DNA of 64,000 nt from Thelonectria olida (GCA_020736575.1 JAGPYM010000001.1:3906001-3970000), one strand, 5' to 3'; positions 44,157 through 58,000 are shown, numbered from the stretch's first letter. Numbers and translations: made by a program. The notes: generated by a model not told the origin, from the sequence alone.

Positions 44157-45464
44157 CTATTCACTCCCTCTATCTTTCTCGGGGCGCCTCTCCCTTAAGG
44201 TTCGTACATCTGACAAAGAAAAGAATGAACTCATTTTGAGATTTGCAATGTGCATTAGAGCGGTGGACTGCTGGACTTGGAACAAGCCGCTTGGGATGGC
44301 GATGTACAAGTCTGAGCTCTTCGAATCGTCGGGTCGGAACTTGTTGAAGTATGCCGCCTTGCCATCTACCGGCACAGCTTGCATGACGCGGCGGTAACCC
44401 TTTTGCGTGAGCCACGCTTGGATGCCCGACTGGCCCCTGATTTCTTGGAGGTCCGAGAATGGCTCGTATCCGAGGCTGAGATAGTCGATGCCCGTTCGGG
44501 AGAGGAGCTTCATGGCGGCAATGACAAGGAGGTCGCTCACGCCGCGAGGCGCCGAAGATGATGCTATGCATGGGTCGAGATGGAAGCCGCCGTTCGCGCC
44601 GAGGCTTCGAAGTGTTGCCAGACCGTTGGCGCATCCATTCCGATCCTTGGTGTAGAGGAAGCAGGTCTTGTCTGGGTGCGAGAAGAGGTCGTAGACGGTG
44701 ACAAAGGCCTGCGAGCTTGTTCCGTGCTTGCAATTACGCTCCTCGCGCCAACAGTCGTAGAGTCGCTGTAGCTCAACCTCGAGCGCCAGCTCTCTGCTGG
44801 TGGAGCTCGGGCTGTATAAGTGAATGGTGAGGCCGCCGCGCTTTGGGTCGAGGAGTTGTCGGGTTTGGCTGAGCATCCGCTTCCCAGCACCCTTGCGAAG
44901 AACAGGATTTGAGATCGGGTTGACGATTCGTTCGCGGCCGAAACGGAATGTGGCCCAGCCAAGATCTCGGACATACTTGGCAAAGGTTTCGCTGACGCCC
45001 ATGAATGCAATCTTGAGGCCTTTTTCGGCTCTGTATTGGCGTAGCTCCTCCAGCAGCGGACTGAACTGCTCTGGCGCACAGAGAGGGTCTCCGGTGACGA
45101 TGAGTGTGCGGTTTTTCACCTTGTACACGATTGCGCCGTGGCCGTGCTGGCTTGTGAAGACTTGATAGCTCGGATCGAGGATCCCCATATGGGCGGTTCG
45201 ACTGTGTTGCTGATAGGCATCGTAAAAGTCTTCTTGAAACCTGGATCCGCATTCGGTTTCTGACGAGGACGGTACGAGAGAGGCAACGTAGCCGCTGGAG
45301 GAGAGGGGGGGCGTGCTAGTCCCGTGTTTATCATGAAAGTGGATGGGAAGGCCGTCGATGTCAGGGAGCGCTTCAACGACTGAGCAGACGCTGGAGATGA
45401 GGCCGCATCTCGTTGAAGGATTGCGGATGGTGATTGAAGATTTCGGTGTTGAAAGAGTTGACAT
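44157..45464 (-). CDS. DUF2156 aminoacyl-tRNA-dependent transferase (ErgS/LPG-synthase-like)
   Basis: This is an uninterrupted 435-aa protein that starts MSTLSTPKSSITIRN (ATG at 45464). It matches the C-terminal catalytic domain of bacterial phosphatidylglycerol lysyltransferase (DUF2156, twin-GNAT fold). Seen are GAIVYKVKNRTLIVTGDPLC, KIAFMGVSETFAKYVRDLGW, KGAGKRMLSQTRQLL, EVELQRLYDCWREER, the GFHLDP...APRGVSDLLVIAAMKLL block, IDYLSLGYEPFSD, and AYFNKFRPDD near the end. Fungal members transfer an amino acid from tRNA to a membrane lipid: the ErdS fusion aspartylates ergosterol, and free-standing ErgS proteins glycylate it. No tRNA-synthetase domain is fused here, so it is of the free-standing (ErgS) type; the actual substrate is inference. 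A TATA-like TATATAGG lies about 105 nt upstream. Confidence 0.8.
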   Translation of the reverse strand: MSTLSTPKSSITIRNPSTRCGLISSVCSVVEALPDIDGLPIHFHDKHGTSTPPLSSSGYVASLVPSSSETECGSRFQEDFYDAYQQHSRTAHMGILDPSYQVFTSQHGHGAIVYKVKNRTLIVTGDPLCAPEQFSPLLEELRQYRAEKGLKIAFMGVSETFAKYVRDLGWATFRFGRERIVNPISNPVLRKGAGKRMLSQTRQLLDPKRGGLTIHLYSPSSTSRELALEVELQRLYDCWREERNCKHGTSSQAFVTVYDLFSHPDKTCFLYTKDRNGCANGLATLRSLGANGGFHLDPCIASSSAPRGVSDLLVIAAMKLLSRTGIDYLSLGYEPFSDLQEIRGQSGIQAWLTQKGYRRVMQAVPVDGKAAYFNKFRPDDSKSSDLYIAIPSGLFQVQQSTALMHIANLKMSSFFSLSDVRTLRERRPEKDRGSE

Positions 45465-47077
45465 TTCTTGAGAATAGTTGATCTTGACGGGGGATAATGC
45501 TCAATGTCTCGGGGTAGTTGGTCTGAGGGTGAAGGCACTTGTTCAACATGTCAAGCACAACCGCATCCCTATATAATAGCGGGGTGGACCAGACTAAATG
45601 GAAAGTATGAACGGCCTCCAACTCAAAGTCAAAAGCAAGCCCCTACCCCATCTTGCAGAGAGGGCTGTACGGCATGACCAAGTGGCCTTGACGGTCTGGA
45701 CCGACTCCTGGAACATCGGAAGTCCCGTTCATGACCACCAGCTTTCCTGATCGGTATTCGATGGTTTCAGCTCATAGTAAGGGGCGGTGTCGACTGGGCA
45801 AATGCTGCACGAAGGGGGCATCAAAAGACGGGGTGCTATACTGCTGGCGCGGGACTTGTGAATAGAGAGGTTCCTGGTCTGACAACGGAAGTTCAAAACT
45901 ATGGTACTTTGGCGTCGTCATCACACCACAGCCGCAGACGCTAATTCGTTAAACGCAATGGCTGCCAAGCTTCATGATCTAGCCTTGATACGAAATTTAC
46001 GAAAAATACGTGCCAATCCGGGAACACTGCCGAGGACGAGTGCAAGCCCTACAAATTGCCGAGCGAGCCAATGGAGAGACATGGCACAGACTGGCCCTTT
46101 CTTGAGAGGGCGGCCGTGCAACACTTTGGGAGTTATTTGCCGGCTCGTTCATTCCGGAAATGGGCGCTACGGCTTTAACAACGTTGATGTTGACGCCATG
46201 AGAGCGAGTGAGGCGAGCCGAGTAACCGATTATTCGCAGCAGCCCCACAGACCATTTACGACACAGCCTGTGAATACACGACGAGTTTGGGCCGTGTGCC
46301 GAGTATCTTACGAGCTGGCGGAAGTAATAAAGATTAAAAGGGCCCCGCGGACTGCGCCTTGGCAGCATTGACTTTAAGCTGGGATATTCCTCATTCCATA
46401 CGGGACATGTATACTTCATCGGACTGGTGCGTCACAAATCGCATCTTGTCGTATAGGTAAAGGACGTCCACTAAATGAATGGGATGAAAGACTGTGCAAT
46501 GACCTAACCATAAACAACTGGGTGCAGAGTAAAATCCGGCTTGAATCATGCCCATTTCACAGCTAGCCACAACCTCTTAGTCGCATCATTGTTTGCGATG
46601 ACGATGAGGCGCTGGGACGACGGTGAAGCCGGATTACGCGTCGCATAAGGCTGAGCTCTAGAGGCGCCATTCTTAGGATGAGAGCTGGAGAAGACATTGG
46701 TCGAGTGAGTTGTTCCTTTTTCAACCTCTTGTGCCTGGACACGGTATTCCTTGGCGCGTCGCGAGAACAAGGATTGAGTGCATCTAGAGCAACCCCCCAT
46801 TATTTATCCAGGCTCCAACTCTCTCCAAGTTGTCTTCACTACTATGGCCTGCGAAGACTCAGCAACATATTCACCTTGGAATTTTCATCGACTCAATTCA
46901 TGATAATAGGCTGACGTTGCAATGTACTTCGTACCAATTTATATTCTCTATATGATCATCCATCTGCGAACCCATCAATGATGTGTTTTCGTCTTTTTTT
47001 ACCCTATCCCTTGCTTAAAATAGTTCGCATTTCCATATAAACACCTACCAATGAATCAATCCATTTCCTTCAACAAC
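45465..47077. other. Intergenic, 1.6 kb
   Basis: No gene is recognised on either strand; the open frames around 45901-46419 look random. It contains the promoter of the DUF2156 gene and the 3' flank of the purine gene. Confidence 0.45.
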
Positions 47078-50000
47078 TCAACCAACCCACTTGCGGGCAT
47101 TCAAGAACAGCTGAAACCAAGGTCCAAACTGGCCCCACTGAGCAAGCTGGTCATCCGGCTTCCACGAGCCAACGTCGGCCATGATGGTTCGCTCGGGGTG
47201 AGGCATCATAGCAACCACACGACCGTCCTTGCTCTTCACACCGGCAACACCCTGGGGGCTACCATTGGGGTTGAAGGGATACTTCTCCGTGACAGTACCG
47301 TAGTTGTCGGTATAGCGAAGGGGGATGAGGCCATCTTGGTTAAGAGACGTCAGGTCGCCGCTAGAGGAGAACTCTGCGCGGCCTTCGCCGTGAGACACGA
47401 CGATGGGGAACGAAGAGCCGTTCATGCCAGAGAAGAAGACAGAGTTGTCCGACTTATCCTCAATGGTGACCAAAGAGAATCGACCCTCAAACTGCGAGCT
47501 TGCGTTCTCGACTGGAATTTAGTTAGCAAAGTAGCACATATGGTGATGGAATTGCGAGAACAACGCACCAAAGGTCGGCCAATGCTCAGCTCCCGGGATG
47601 AGTTCCTTGACTATATCTCACAATTAGCAATCACACTCAAGATACTCAGGTTGGGTAGAAGCATACGTCTAGTTAGCATTTGGCAACCGTTGCAAACACC
47701 AAACGAGAAGGTGTCGGGTCGTTTGAAGAAAGCCTCGAAAGTATTGCGTGCGCCCTCGTGCATGAGAATAGACTGCGCCCAGCCATTGCCAGCGCCAAGA
47801 ACATCACTGTGAAGATGGTGTAAGTGATTGCCCATGAACAGTTTAAAGCAGGCACAAAGTTGTACTCACCCGTACGAGAAGCCACCGCAGGCAGCCAGAC
47901 CACGGAATCCGTCCAAGGAGAATCCGTCCAGGATGTCAGACATGTGGACGTCAACCGCATCGAAGCCAGCAGCACGGAAAGCGAAAGCCATTTCGGCATG
48001 ACCATTCACACCTTGTTCTCTCAGGATGGCGACTATTGGAGGTTAGGTAATATCTTCTACTGCGTCGTTCAGCACGTCTTACCTCTTGGCTTGTAAACGA
48101 GGCTCTTCAAGCTGGTGAGAGCGGGAAGGCCAACATCCGCAGGGTTGAACTTCAGCTTGTAGTGGAGACCAGGATCCTTAGAATCGAGAATGGCGTCGAA
48201 CTCAGACTGTGCACACTCTGGGTTGTCACGCAACCTCTGCATCTCGTAGGAAGTGTTGGACCACCATTGTTGCATCTGAGCCCGGGCCAAATCAAGAACA
48301 GTCTGCGCCTTGTACTTGACAGTGAGGGACTGCTTGGACGTAGGCTTGATGTACCCAACAGTCTTCAGCAGACCCGGAGGAGGGCCACAAGTGGCGAAGC
48401 ATCGCTTGAACTTGGTCTCATCACCCCTTCGGATCTGGAATACGGCGCCGAGCTCCTCGTTGAAGAGGGTATCAAGCACCTTGTCGTCAGACTCAGCAAT
48501 ATTGTCAAGAGAAAGCTCAGCTGCACATCGACCGGCAAACATCATCTCAGCAACAGTGGTGAGCAGACCTCCGTCTGAACGGTCATGGTAAGCTAGGACA
48601 ATATCCTCCTGGGAAAACGGTCAGTAATCAATTAACATATATGCATAGGTACATACCTGGTGCAATTGCCACAAAGCGTCAAAGAAGTCGCGGATCACCT
48701 CGGCATCGCGGACGTCAGGGGCCTCGTTACCAATCTGGCCAAGACACTGAGCCAAGGCGGAACCACCCATGGCCTTGAAACCTTGAGCAAGGTCAACGAA
48801 GATGAGGATGCTCTCGCCAACCTCTTCAATCCGACGAAGCTGGGGTGTCCAGGTGCTGCGGACGTTCTCCACCAGACTGAATGCAGATATGACAAGGGAA
48901 ACTGGAGCAGTAACCGTCCTGGACTCCGAGGTTTCCTTATCCTTCCAGGAGGCCTTCATGGAGAGCGAATCCTTACCAACAGGAATAGAAACACCAAGCT
49001 GGGGGCAAAGTTCCATTCCAATGGCCTCGACAGCCTCATAAAGCGCAGCACCCTCGCCAGGGTGGCCAACGGCGGCCATCCAGTTGGCAGAGAGCTTAAC
49101 GCGTGTGAGATCTCCATTCACCTTACCAGGCTTGATATCAGCAGCGCCAAGATTCATCAAACTCTCAGCGACAGCCATTCGTGCCGAAGCAGCGGCAGAA
49201 ATGAGCGCAAGAGTCGGCTTCTCTCCCCTAATCGATAGTCAGCAATAATCCCGTGACGATAATACAGGTACTCACATAGCCATAGCCTCACCGCGGTGAG
49301 ACTTCTCGTCAATGCTGAAGCTGGTCAAGGTAACCGCGACATCGGCGACGGGAGTCTGCCAAGGGCCGACAAGCTGATCGCGAACTGACAAACCACCAAC
49401 AGTACGATCTCCAATGGTGATGAGGAAATTCTTGGATCCAACAGAGGGAAGCTTGAAAACGAGCTCTGTGGCTTTCGTCACCATCTCATTAAGGCCGGAA
49501 GCGTTGTATTGCTCTGTGAGGCTCCTGACGGCGTCGAAAGGACGCAGGGTCTTCTGGACCTTTTGAACATCCTTGGAAATTCTACGTCCAGGAGGGAAGA
49601 GGACGTCCATGGGAAGGTTGATGGGGTCGATGGGGGGTTGCACGGTAGGCTCACGGTCAGTCAGGACCAGTCTGGCAACGCCATTCTCGTCCTTAGAAAT
49701 AGCATTTCCGACGACCGAGAATCCGCAGCGCTCACGTCGGCAGATGCTTGTGAATCGGTTCAGGCCATCGCGGTTGACCAGAAGGACTAGGTTGAAGGGT
49801 TAGCATACAGCATGAGATTGATCAAGTTCTTAACACACCATATCGCTCCTGAGACTCATTACACCAGATCTACAGAAGATGTTAGCAAATTGTCGGTATT
49901 TCAAGGTTGTTCGTTAATACCTGCAGAGGAGACATGGAGTTATCGGCACTCTCAACCTGTCGGAGCTCAAACTTGCCACCGAATCCAGCATCCTTGACAA

Positions 50001-52019
50001 GCTCTGCGATGAGTTAGTATGCGACTTCTCATGGTTTCGTCAATAAAAGTAGTGGTATAATCTCACCTGGAAGAGCGTTGGAAAGACCGCCAGCACCAAC
50101 ATCGTGAATGAAGGCGATGGGGCTTTCAGGGCCCAGGGCAACACAGGTGTTAATGACCATCTGGGCGCGACGTTCCATCTCGGGGTTTCCACGTTGCACG
50201 CTGTCGAAGTCGAGATCGGCAGTAGCTTCGGTACCAGTGTTGGAAGAAGCCGCACCTCCTCCTGTTCAAATGGTTAGCATCTATTACGAGGATCAAAATG
50301 GACGCACTGACCGAGTCCGATGAGCATGGCAGGGCCACCAAGAACAATGACCTAGGATTCAATCAGTCAGTTACTCCATACCAAACAAGTTCAATAAACG
50401 ACCACTTGCGCCTATGTTTCATCGCGAGGAAGTTTGATGAAAGAACGCCATGGAATAAGGGTACTTACGTGGGCGCCATCTTCGACATGGCTCTCCTCCT
50501 TGAGAGCATGTTGGGGTCGAACACTTCCGATACCACCAGCAATCTAGCATTCGGTCAGCGACAAGTGTAATGTTTGTAAATCGCGGATTGGCTGACCATG
50601 ATGGGCTTATGGTAACCTCGGTATTCGGGAGCTTCAGACTCGGCCTCGTTGGTGAGGAGTGTCCTGAAGGTTCCGGTAAGAGCCGGGCGACCAAATTCGT
50701 TATTGAACCGGGCAGAACCGATTGGGGCCTCGAGCATGATATCGAGACTGGAAGCGTAATGGGCGGGTCGGCCAATATCGACCTCCCAGGGCTGCTTGTT
50801 ACCGGGGATCAGAAGATCGGACACCCAGAAACCGCAAAGACCAGCCTTGGGCGCAGAACCTCGTCCAACAGCGCCTTCGTCACGAATCTCGCCTCCACTA
50901 CCTGTGGCAGCACCAGGGAAAGGAGAAATAGCAGTCGGGTGGTTGTGGGTTTCGACCTTGATGAGAGGCTGGACGACCTCTTTGGTCAACTTCCAGCTGC
51001 CAGTGGAATAATCGGGAGCCCAGTAGTGTCCTTCAACGCCGTCAAGGCTAGAATCCGCGATTAGCAAGTGGTTTCATACTCGTGTCCCCGGGTCACTGGA
51101 TCGGGAACCCAATTGATAATCTACGGTGGGACAGTTGGAGAATTTGGGCACACTTACACGGCAGCGTTGTCGGAGTAGGCGCTCACAACATATTCGGGGT
51201 TCTTCTTGTGCGTGTTCTTGATCATACCAAAGAGACTGTTCTCCTGGCTCACGCCATCAATCGTCCAGGCAGCATTGAAGACGTGGTGGCGACAATGCTC
51301 CGAGTTGACCTGGGCAAACATGAAGAGCTCGACATCGTTCTGCGCAATGCATCGTTAGTGCTTGACTGGTGGGGCTTGACAGATATGGCGCATACGGGAG
51401 ATCGCCCGAGAGCAGCGTACTGCTTGACAAGATACTCCATGTTGGGCTGGTCAAGGCCAAGACCAGCTTTCTTGTTGTGCTCCTGAAGTGCGACGAGGGG
51501 GCCACGTCCGTCGGAAAAGATGTCAACAACTTCGAGAGCGTGTCGGGCACCGTGGGCGAAAACATTGTCGAGAATAGGGGGCGAGGTGCTCAAGAGCTCG
51601 GTCATACGATCGTAAACGATATCGCGGAAAGTCAAGTCCTGCTCTCCCTTGTATTCCTCCTCGAATTGGATGTTGAGAACTCGGCCGCGTTCGATGCGCT
51701 GGACGGTCTTAAGACCGCAGACGAGGGCAATGTTGGAGGCCTTAGAGCTCCATGGAGAAACATTGCGAGGGGTGATGAAGATCTGGACGCTCTTGCCATC
51801 GGTTTCGGTCGAGATCGCGGAGGCGGGCTGATCAATTGCGCGGAGTAGATGCTTGACCTTGTCAAGGACGGACGGGTCTTCGGTCTCGTGCTCGACGTAG
51901 TATTGCCAGTAGCCTGAGAGATTGGCAACCTTGGCGGCACCCTGATCATTGATGCGCTGCACGAGCTTCTGCAGCTCCGAGGCCGTGAAGCACGACTCGC
52001 CGACCAGAACCTGGTGCAT
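47078..52019 (-). CDS. ADE6: Phosphoribosylformylglycinamidine synthase (FGAM synthase)
   Basis: This is the fourth step of de novo purine synthesis: FGAR + glutamine + ATP to FGAM. It is cytosolic and belongs to the large single-chain PurL type. I resolve 15 exons and 14 introns of 48-117 nt; the exon lengths sum to 4,068 nt, giving 1,355 aa, the usual fungal length. It starts [16 protein letters not shown]. Seen are [29 protein letters not shown] linker sequence, [20 protein letters not shown] (ATP/FGAR site), [48 protein letters not shown] and YHDRSDGG. The C-terminal glutamine amidotransferase has the nucleophile Cys1189 in GVCNGCQ and the His/Glu pair in HPERT (1316-1318). Two introns begin with the less common GTCAGC and GTCAGT. 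No defect is seen. This is a conserved housekeeping gene beside an accessory block. Confidence 0.96.
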
Positions 52020-55000
52020 GGTGAACAGTTGCTACGCTGAGCGTCGGCTTCAAAGGCGCTTTGACGTCTTCGTTGATGCGATGAGTCTCAGTTGCGGATG
52101 AAAAAATCCATGGCGGGGTGACAAGAAGCCGCGGGGTCATCGGATTAATTTTGCTCCGTCGAAACAAAAATCGGTTTTCTTTGACATCAATCAGAATCCC
52201 AATTCATGGATCAATATTTGATAAGGCTTCAATTCCTTTCTGTAACTTTCTTTTTCTATCCGTATCGAGTTCCTTTTTCATATTCATGGCTCATGTTGAC
52301 CTTGAATTGCTTTCCATTCATGATTGTCTCACGTGTTGCTGCGGGGTGATTAACTGCGTGGGGCCGTCAATAAGTCCCCGGACACTTTGTGGGTGCGTCC
52401 CCGGAACACGGTTGGCTACCTTCCCTTGCTGTAACTAACGAGCCGCTTCGGCATCTCCCTCGAACTATTCATCTCTTTTTAATGTATTCCCCTCTGTGAA
52501 CTCTGGACTTGGGGGTCTAAGGATTTATAGCATGTTGCTAACTTATCGAGTTGCAGGACCGGCAATTGAAACGTCGCTGTTGTCTGCTCACGCGTGTAAT
52601 CAGTCATGAGAGGTTCTCCGGCTCGCATACTTAGAGAACTTACTTGAGCTTTTTAAAAGGCTCCTGATTTTGGAAGAGGACCCGAGAACTAGTTTGATAG
52701 AAAATATCTAGATTGGGGTTCGTACTTTCTAGTTTGCGTTGCGAAACGCTTGTTCTAGTGACAGGTATAGGGTGGTCAATTGGTCACCGCGAGGACTAAG
52801 TCGGCATGGATTGCGGCTTGTTTCTCAGTGAGATTGTGGTGTTCATTATCAGAAGTCTATTTTTTGGAGAGTTTCATGGGCATAATCACGCGTAATCACC
52901 TTGGGCGGAGTTATTGACGCTGTTGTGTTAAGTGCAGGTATCAAGGCAAAGGTTCCCAACCAGCTTCTGAGCTAAAGCATCGAAATAAACCGGCTTGTTG
53001 AGGGAACCTTTGGCCGGACAAAAAAGGCCCCGTATTTATCGACGTTTACTGGAGAAAGAGTTGTCTTGCTCCGTCGTCCGACGGGCTGGCCCCAGCAGAA
53101 TGTACAGGGGCTGTCTCGCTCCCTGAATGCCAAGTTGAAGAAGACTGCAGTCTCTACCACCTGTTGGCCGTTCTGACAGCTGTGTGACGGTATCCGGAAT
53201 GGTTGTTTTATCTGTCCATGATGATCAATTGCCTAAATCTGGCTATTGTGATGAATGATGGCGAAGTTGCGTCCTTTTGCTGACATTGAATAGTGCTGAG
53301 CCAAACCCCGCGACTGCATTCAAGCTCGTTCGACACTCTGGGACGTACTGTCTTTTCTTACGCAATCAAGAATTGGTTTGTCTGGTCCAATACTTTCGGA
53401 GGACCCTCTGTGTGTTTAGAATATTTTACTGGAATACGATCGAGGGTATTTCACGGAAAGATTCGAAACTTTCACGTTGAATACAAAAATTGTGAACCAA
53501 AATAGAATCTTAGAGCGCGATGAGAAATCTATTCTCACTCAAGACAAAACTTCCTTGAAGCTGGACAAAACACCGAGGGTGCTGCCGCGGTGTGCTTCGT
53601 CCACTCGGAGCAAGACTGGGACGGTAGTCATGACTTCAACACCGAGTCCGTTCTGGACGAACGAAGGAAGAGCAAGTCAGCATTCCTCTGACACTACCAG
53701 ATAGTTAGACTGTCTCAATCTGACCCCTAACTTCAAGCCCGCCCTCCCTCTTGACACCTCACTCCTCTCATAGGGGCTTTCATGGACCCAAGTAAGACCG
53801 ACGTTTGAACTGCTTGATGAAGGCGGAGCTGAGAGGGAAGGGCGATAACGCCCAGCTCTAGTAGCAAGCTTTTATACTTTGAGGGAGCGGCGGCGTGCTA
53901 TTCTACGATGTATTCTATTTGGCTTTCGATATTGCTGAAGTCACATCGGAGCATCTGCTCCCAAAGGAAACGCTATCTATCCCAGGAGCCATCATTGGAC
54001 CTGAAGTCATGTTCGTAGAATACGCAAGTGCCTGCGCTCGCCTTGCGTCGGCTAACTAGGAAGATGAGTCGAGACTGGGTGCACGGTTTGTTCATGAACT
54101 TAGACCGTCAGATTCAGGCAACCGGAGAAGAGCTAAGTGATCAATATCCGACACCGGCCACTGGAAGTTGAGCCCCTGGCTGTTTGAACAAGTTGCGGGC
54201 GCAATGCACTCGTTGATGACAAGATGGTCCTGGCGGCCTTGATTCAGCAGATGGAGGGAGAGGAGTTGGTAGAGGGGAGACGTGGGGGTTCAAATATGGG
54301 GTGTCGCTATATGGTGAGCTCGGGGTTATGTTGGTCAGGATTGAGAGTCACGAACGGACGGTCTACGGTGAAGACGAAGCGCTTATGCAGATCGCCCCGG
54401 CCATGAAGGCATCTTGAAACACATCAGTACTATCTTGCGTCTCTGATCTAGATCCCTGGAGTGTTCGGGAATTACGACGTCAGCTTCTCCTGGCGAGAGA
54501 AAAAGTCTTCTCCACCAGCTCGATCGACTATCAATCACGGCCTGTCCGTTGCAACTTGGTGGTGTGGAAAGTTGGGGGAGATGAGCGATTGAGATTTTTT
54601 TTCTGAAAGCCGCTCGTAGCCGCTCGTTTGCATTCCTCCGGATTAGTTAGTCGACAAGGTCTGCAAGGGGGCGGGCGCGGGAGTTAGGCTGGCGGCTGGT
54701 TTGGCGATAGCGCCTCAACTTATTTTGAACGTCTTTGCGACTTGGAGAATGCAGATTGTGTGCCATTGGACGAACTGGTTGGACAGCGAATTTCGCGAGA
54801 ATTAGGCCGGCTCTCCTATTTCCCCTGTCTCAGAATGGCCCAAGGAGTAACCACCAGAGCCATACTCCGGCTGCTACGCTGCATGGAGTGGTCTTCATTG
54901 TTGGAGGTACGGGGCCGTCATGAGTCAGTGTCAGAAGGAAGCATGGTTGATGAGCCAAGCCAGTTATTATGACAATAATCGATTAAAACAAGCCAGATAT

Positions 55001-58000
55001 GTCAAGATATTTATTTAAGCAAGCATTTAAAATCTTAGATACCACCTCAGGTGCTTAACACGCAGAGTTGGGACCTTGATACATATGGCATTCAATGACC
55101 AAGACATTCAGAGATGCGTGAGCGCAGCGAATCTAGGAGTAATTAATGGGAATTATTTTAACTATAACGAACTCCTTCTTTCCATGGAAAATGCATGGTA
55201 AATGGTAATCGTCAAGTTCTCGCAAAAAATCATTGCACACCCGACTAGACCGATGCCGTGCTCATGTCACTCTGTTGCATCACGGCTTTCTTACGCCTCG
55301 AGTTGCGCCGACATTGTTGATATGCTATCAAGATGATAATTGATAATCCTAACCCAAATTATCAGCTACAACCCATGTGCACCTACAGTCTTACGTTTTG
55401 TGCATGAGCTGAGGATGGGCTGGTTTTATGTGCGACAAGCGAGGTCAACCCAGATGTGCGGCATCACGACTATCGTCTGCGCCAAGCTCCTGGAGTCACG
55501 GGGCGCAATCTTTCGACCCGGGGAAACGGCCAGATGGCCAGATGAATGCTACGACGGGGTTCAAGCATCGACCGACCGTATCGGACCAAAGGAAGGCTAT
55601 TAGGCGGAGAGTGAGATTCACGTTATGTAACAGAAACGCTTCCCCAGATACCAAGAGCGCAGAGGCGAGGAGCAATGCGTGATCCCCCAGAGTCGACAGG
55701 AGGAAGGATGGGGCGGTGGATGTAGATGAGACCACTCGTATCTAGATCAGCGCAATAGCAGCGGATGACCATAGCTGTGCTTGGCGAACGATGGAGACCT
55801 AGAGGCGGTTGGACTTCGTGGGGACTTGGATGCGCGACGAAGGAAGACTGTTGAGGAGCAACGAGAGCCGAAGATAGGGAAGGCAAAACTGAGCAAGTTG
55901 AGCAATGAAGGAACGACTAGCTTTTTGTTTAGTCCGCGCCGCAGCAATCTGTTATCACTGCAGAAGCATGGGCTGAGGCGCTGCATCGCGGACAAGGGCC
56001 GAGGACAAAGATGGTTGGGATATCGGTCCATCTCCACCTCATCCGGCTGGGCACGCTTGGGCATTGATAAGCAAGTTGTGAGCCAACAGCTTACAGGGAA
56101 CGAGCGCACAAATTGCCCGTGCTGGTCGTCGTCAAATGCAATGATACGATGAGAGAGTGGCCGTTGATACAACAGGCCGATGCAGGTAGGTAGGGCGCGC
56201 AAGGCGTGATGTACGGGTCGTGGTCGAGCTGGACGCTCTCGTTAAGCAAAGGGCGCGCACCAAATGGATCAACGTTAGGGCGCAGTTGAGTAGCTGAGCT
56301 TCGGGCGTCGAGCGAGCCGCGCTGGCCTCTCCACATGAGCGCGTCGCAGTCAGCTATTCGTGCACGCAAGGTGCAAGGGCATGAGTTGAACGTCCAGCTT
56401 GGCCGCCACACCGCAGTGGAGCAAAAGGAAAGGACAATCCGGACTCTGCTAGCATGCGACTAACAATGCAGACATTGTTGGACCTTGCTGAGCCGAGAGA
56501 CTAGAAGACACGAGGAAGCTGGCATGGAATCTTCTTGTAGCTGATGAGGCCCAGACTTGGTTAGCCGCGGCCAAAGTCGCTGCTTTGATCGAGTTTAGCG
56601 GCGGCTCGCGCTGCAAGGCCCGGTGGCAAGGGTGAATGGCGATGATGAAATGGCTTCCCTCGTGGCTTAGCATCTAGCCACCAACACGGCAAATCCGTTT
56701 TCCTCGGCAGGACGCGAGAGCATGATTGAGGCTCTCATCTGTCTCAGCAAGATGGACAGATGGAACCGCTCGCTCGCAGCTGAAATGGAGACGGCCAAAG
56801 CTTGACCTTGTCGGACGGAACCGATGCGGTGAGATGGAACGGGGCCGTGGAGGCCTGGAGAAACCTGGCTGGCATTGTCCACCACGTGCGTCTGGCGGCG
56901 AGTTTTGAGTGACAGATTGGCTTTTGTCATGGCGCCTCCATCTTCAGATGCAGCAAATGGGCAAACAAGCAGAAACGAAGCATTACGTACAGTCTTCATT
57001 TCTGCATCTTGCTGCTGGGGTCGTATTTCCCGAGTTTGACGAAAAAGGCAACTAAAGAGCAAAAAAAAAACCCGACAAGCGAGCCGCCTCTTCGTGCCCT
57101 CCATGTCGCCACCACCATCAAACAAGCCGTGTCTTGCCATCCGCGCCCTAGTGGTTGATTACCCGTTGGCACTGAAAACTCTTTCTCAAACAAATCCCGA
57201 GCGTTGTTTCCCTGTGGCGTGACGCCTGCCGTGTGTCGGACATGTCCTGGCTGGCCTCCATCTTGGCATGCCCATGAAGCCAACCACGAGCGACGGCTCT
57301 ATCAATCGTCAAGCTGATCACAATGCCCGTTGGATAGACTCCGCTCTGTGAATCATCACGCTCTGTCACAAAGAGCTCGCAGCCCTGTCCATAACCCAAG
57401 AAGCGGCTCTTCAGGCCCATGACGCCCTGCAACGACACCTTCCTCTCGGTCCAATCCCCACTGCCTATCGCACACAGCGTCGCTGTGTCCCCGAGCGACT
57501 TCTGGAACGTTACCTCTTCGGGCCTAAGCTGCCCAATTTTTGTTCTCCACGCGCTCCTTTGCCCTGGCTTAGTGCCTCCAAGGTTCTCGAGATGCCCCTG
57601 CGACTAGAGGGAGCTGGTGGAGTTGAACCTCTGCCGTCCCGCTGGAAACCGGGCTTGATCATCAACTGTGAGGCAGAACGGCCCGTTGCTGATGATTTGG
57701 AGCTGTGAAATTGTGTCTGAGGAACTCGTCTCGACCGGCTTCCCTCGGCCTTCTCCAATTCTCAAGGACCCCTTGCTCCTCACGTCCCTCTGCCCCCCAG
57801 CGCCGATAGATGATGCGCGACCTCAGCCCGCGGCGGTCTCACCGGAGTCGCAGCACCCCTGCGGACCGAGCTCTAGATCGTGTCTTTTTTCCTAGAAGGA
57901 AATGTGTAGACGATAACTCGTTACCAGTAAGCAGCGCTTGAAGCATCACGATAATCACATATGTTGCTAGGCAAAGTGTTTTTGTCGCCGGTGTTCGGAT

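Noticed and set aside
44170..44733. 187-codon frame overlapping the DUF2156 gene on the same strand
   Set aside because: It is a shifted-frame shadow of the conserved coding sequence, with Arg/Pro-rich random composition.
57610..57670. tRNA-like stretch with a B-box-like GGTTCAACTCC on the minus strand
   Set aside because: No matching acceptor stem, D-arm or anticodon arm could be drawn around it.
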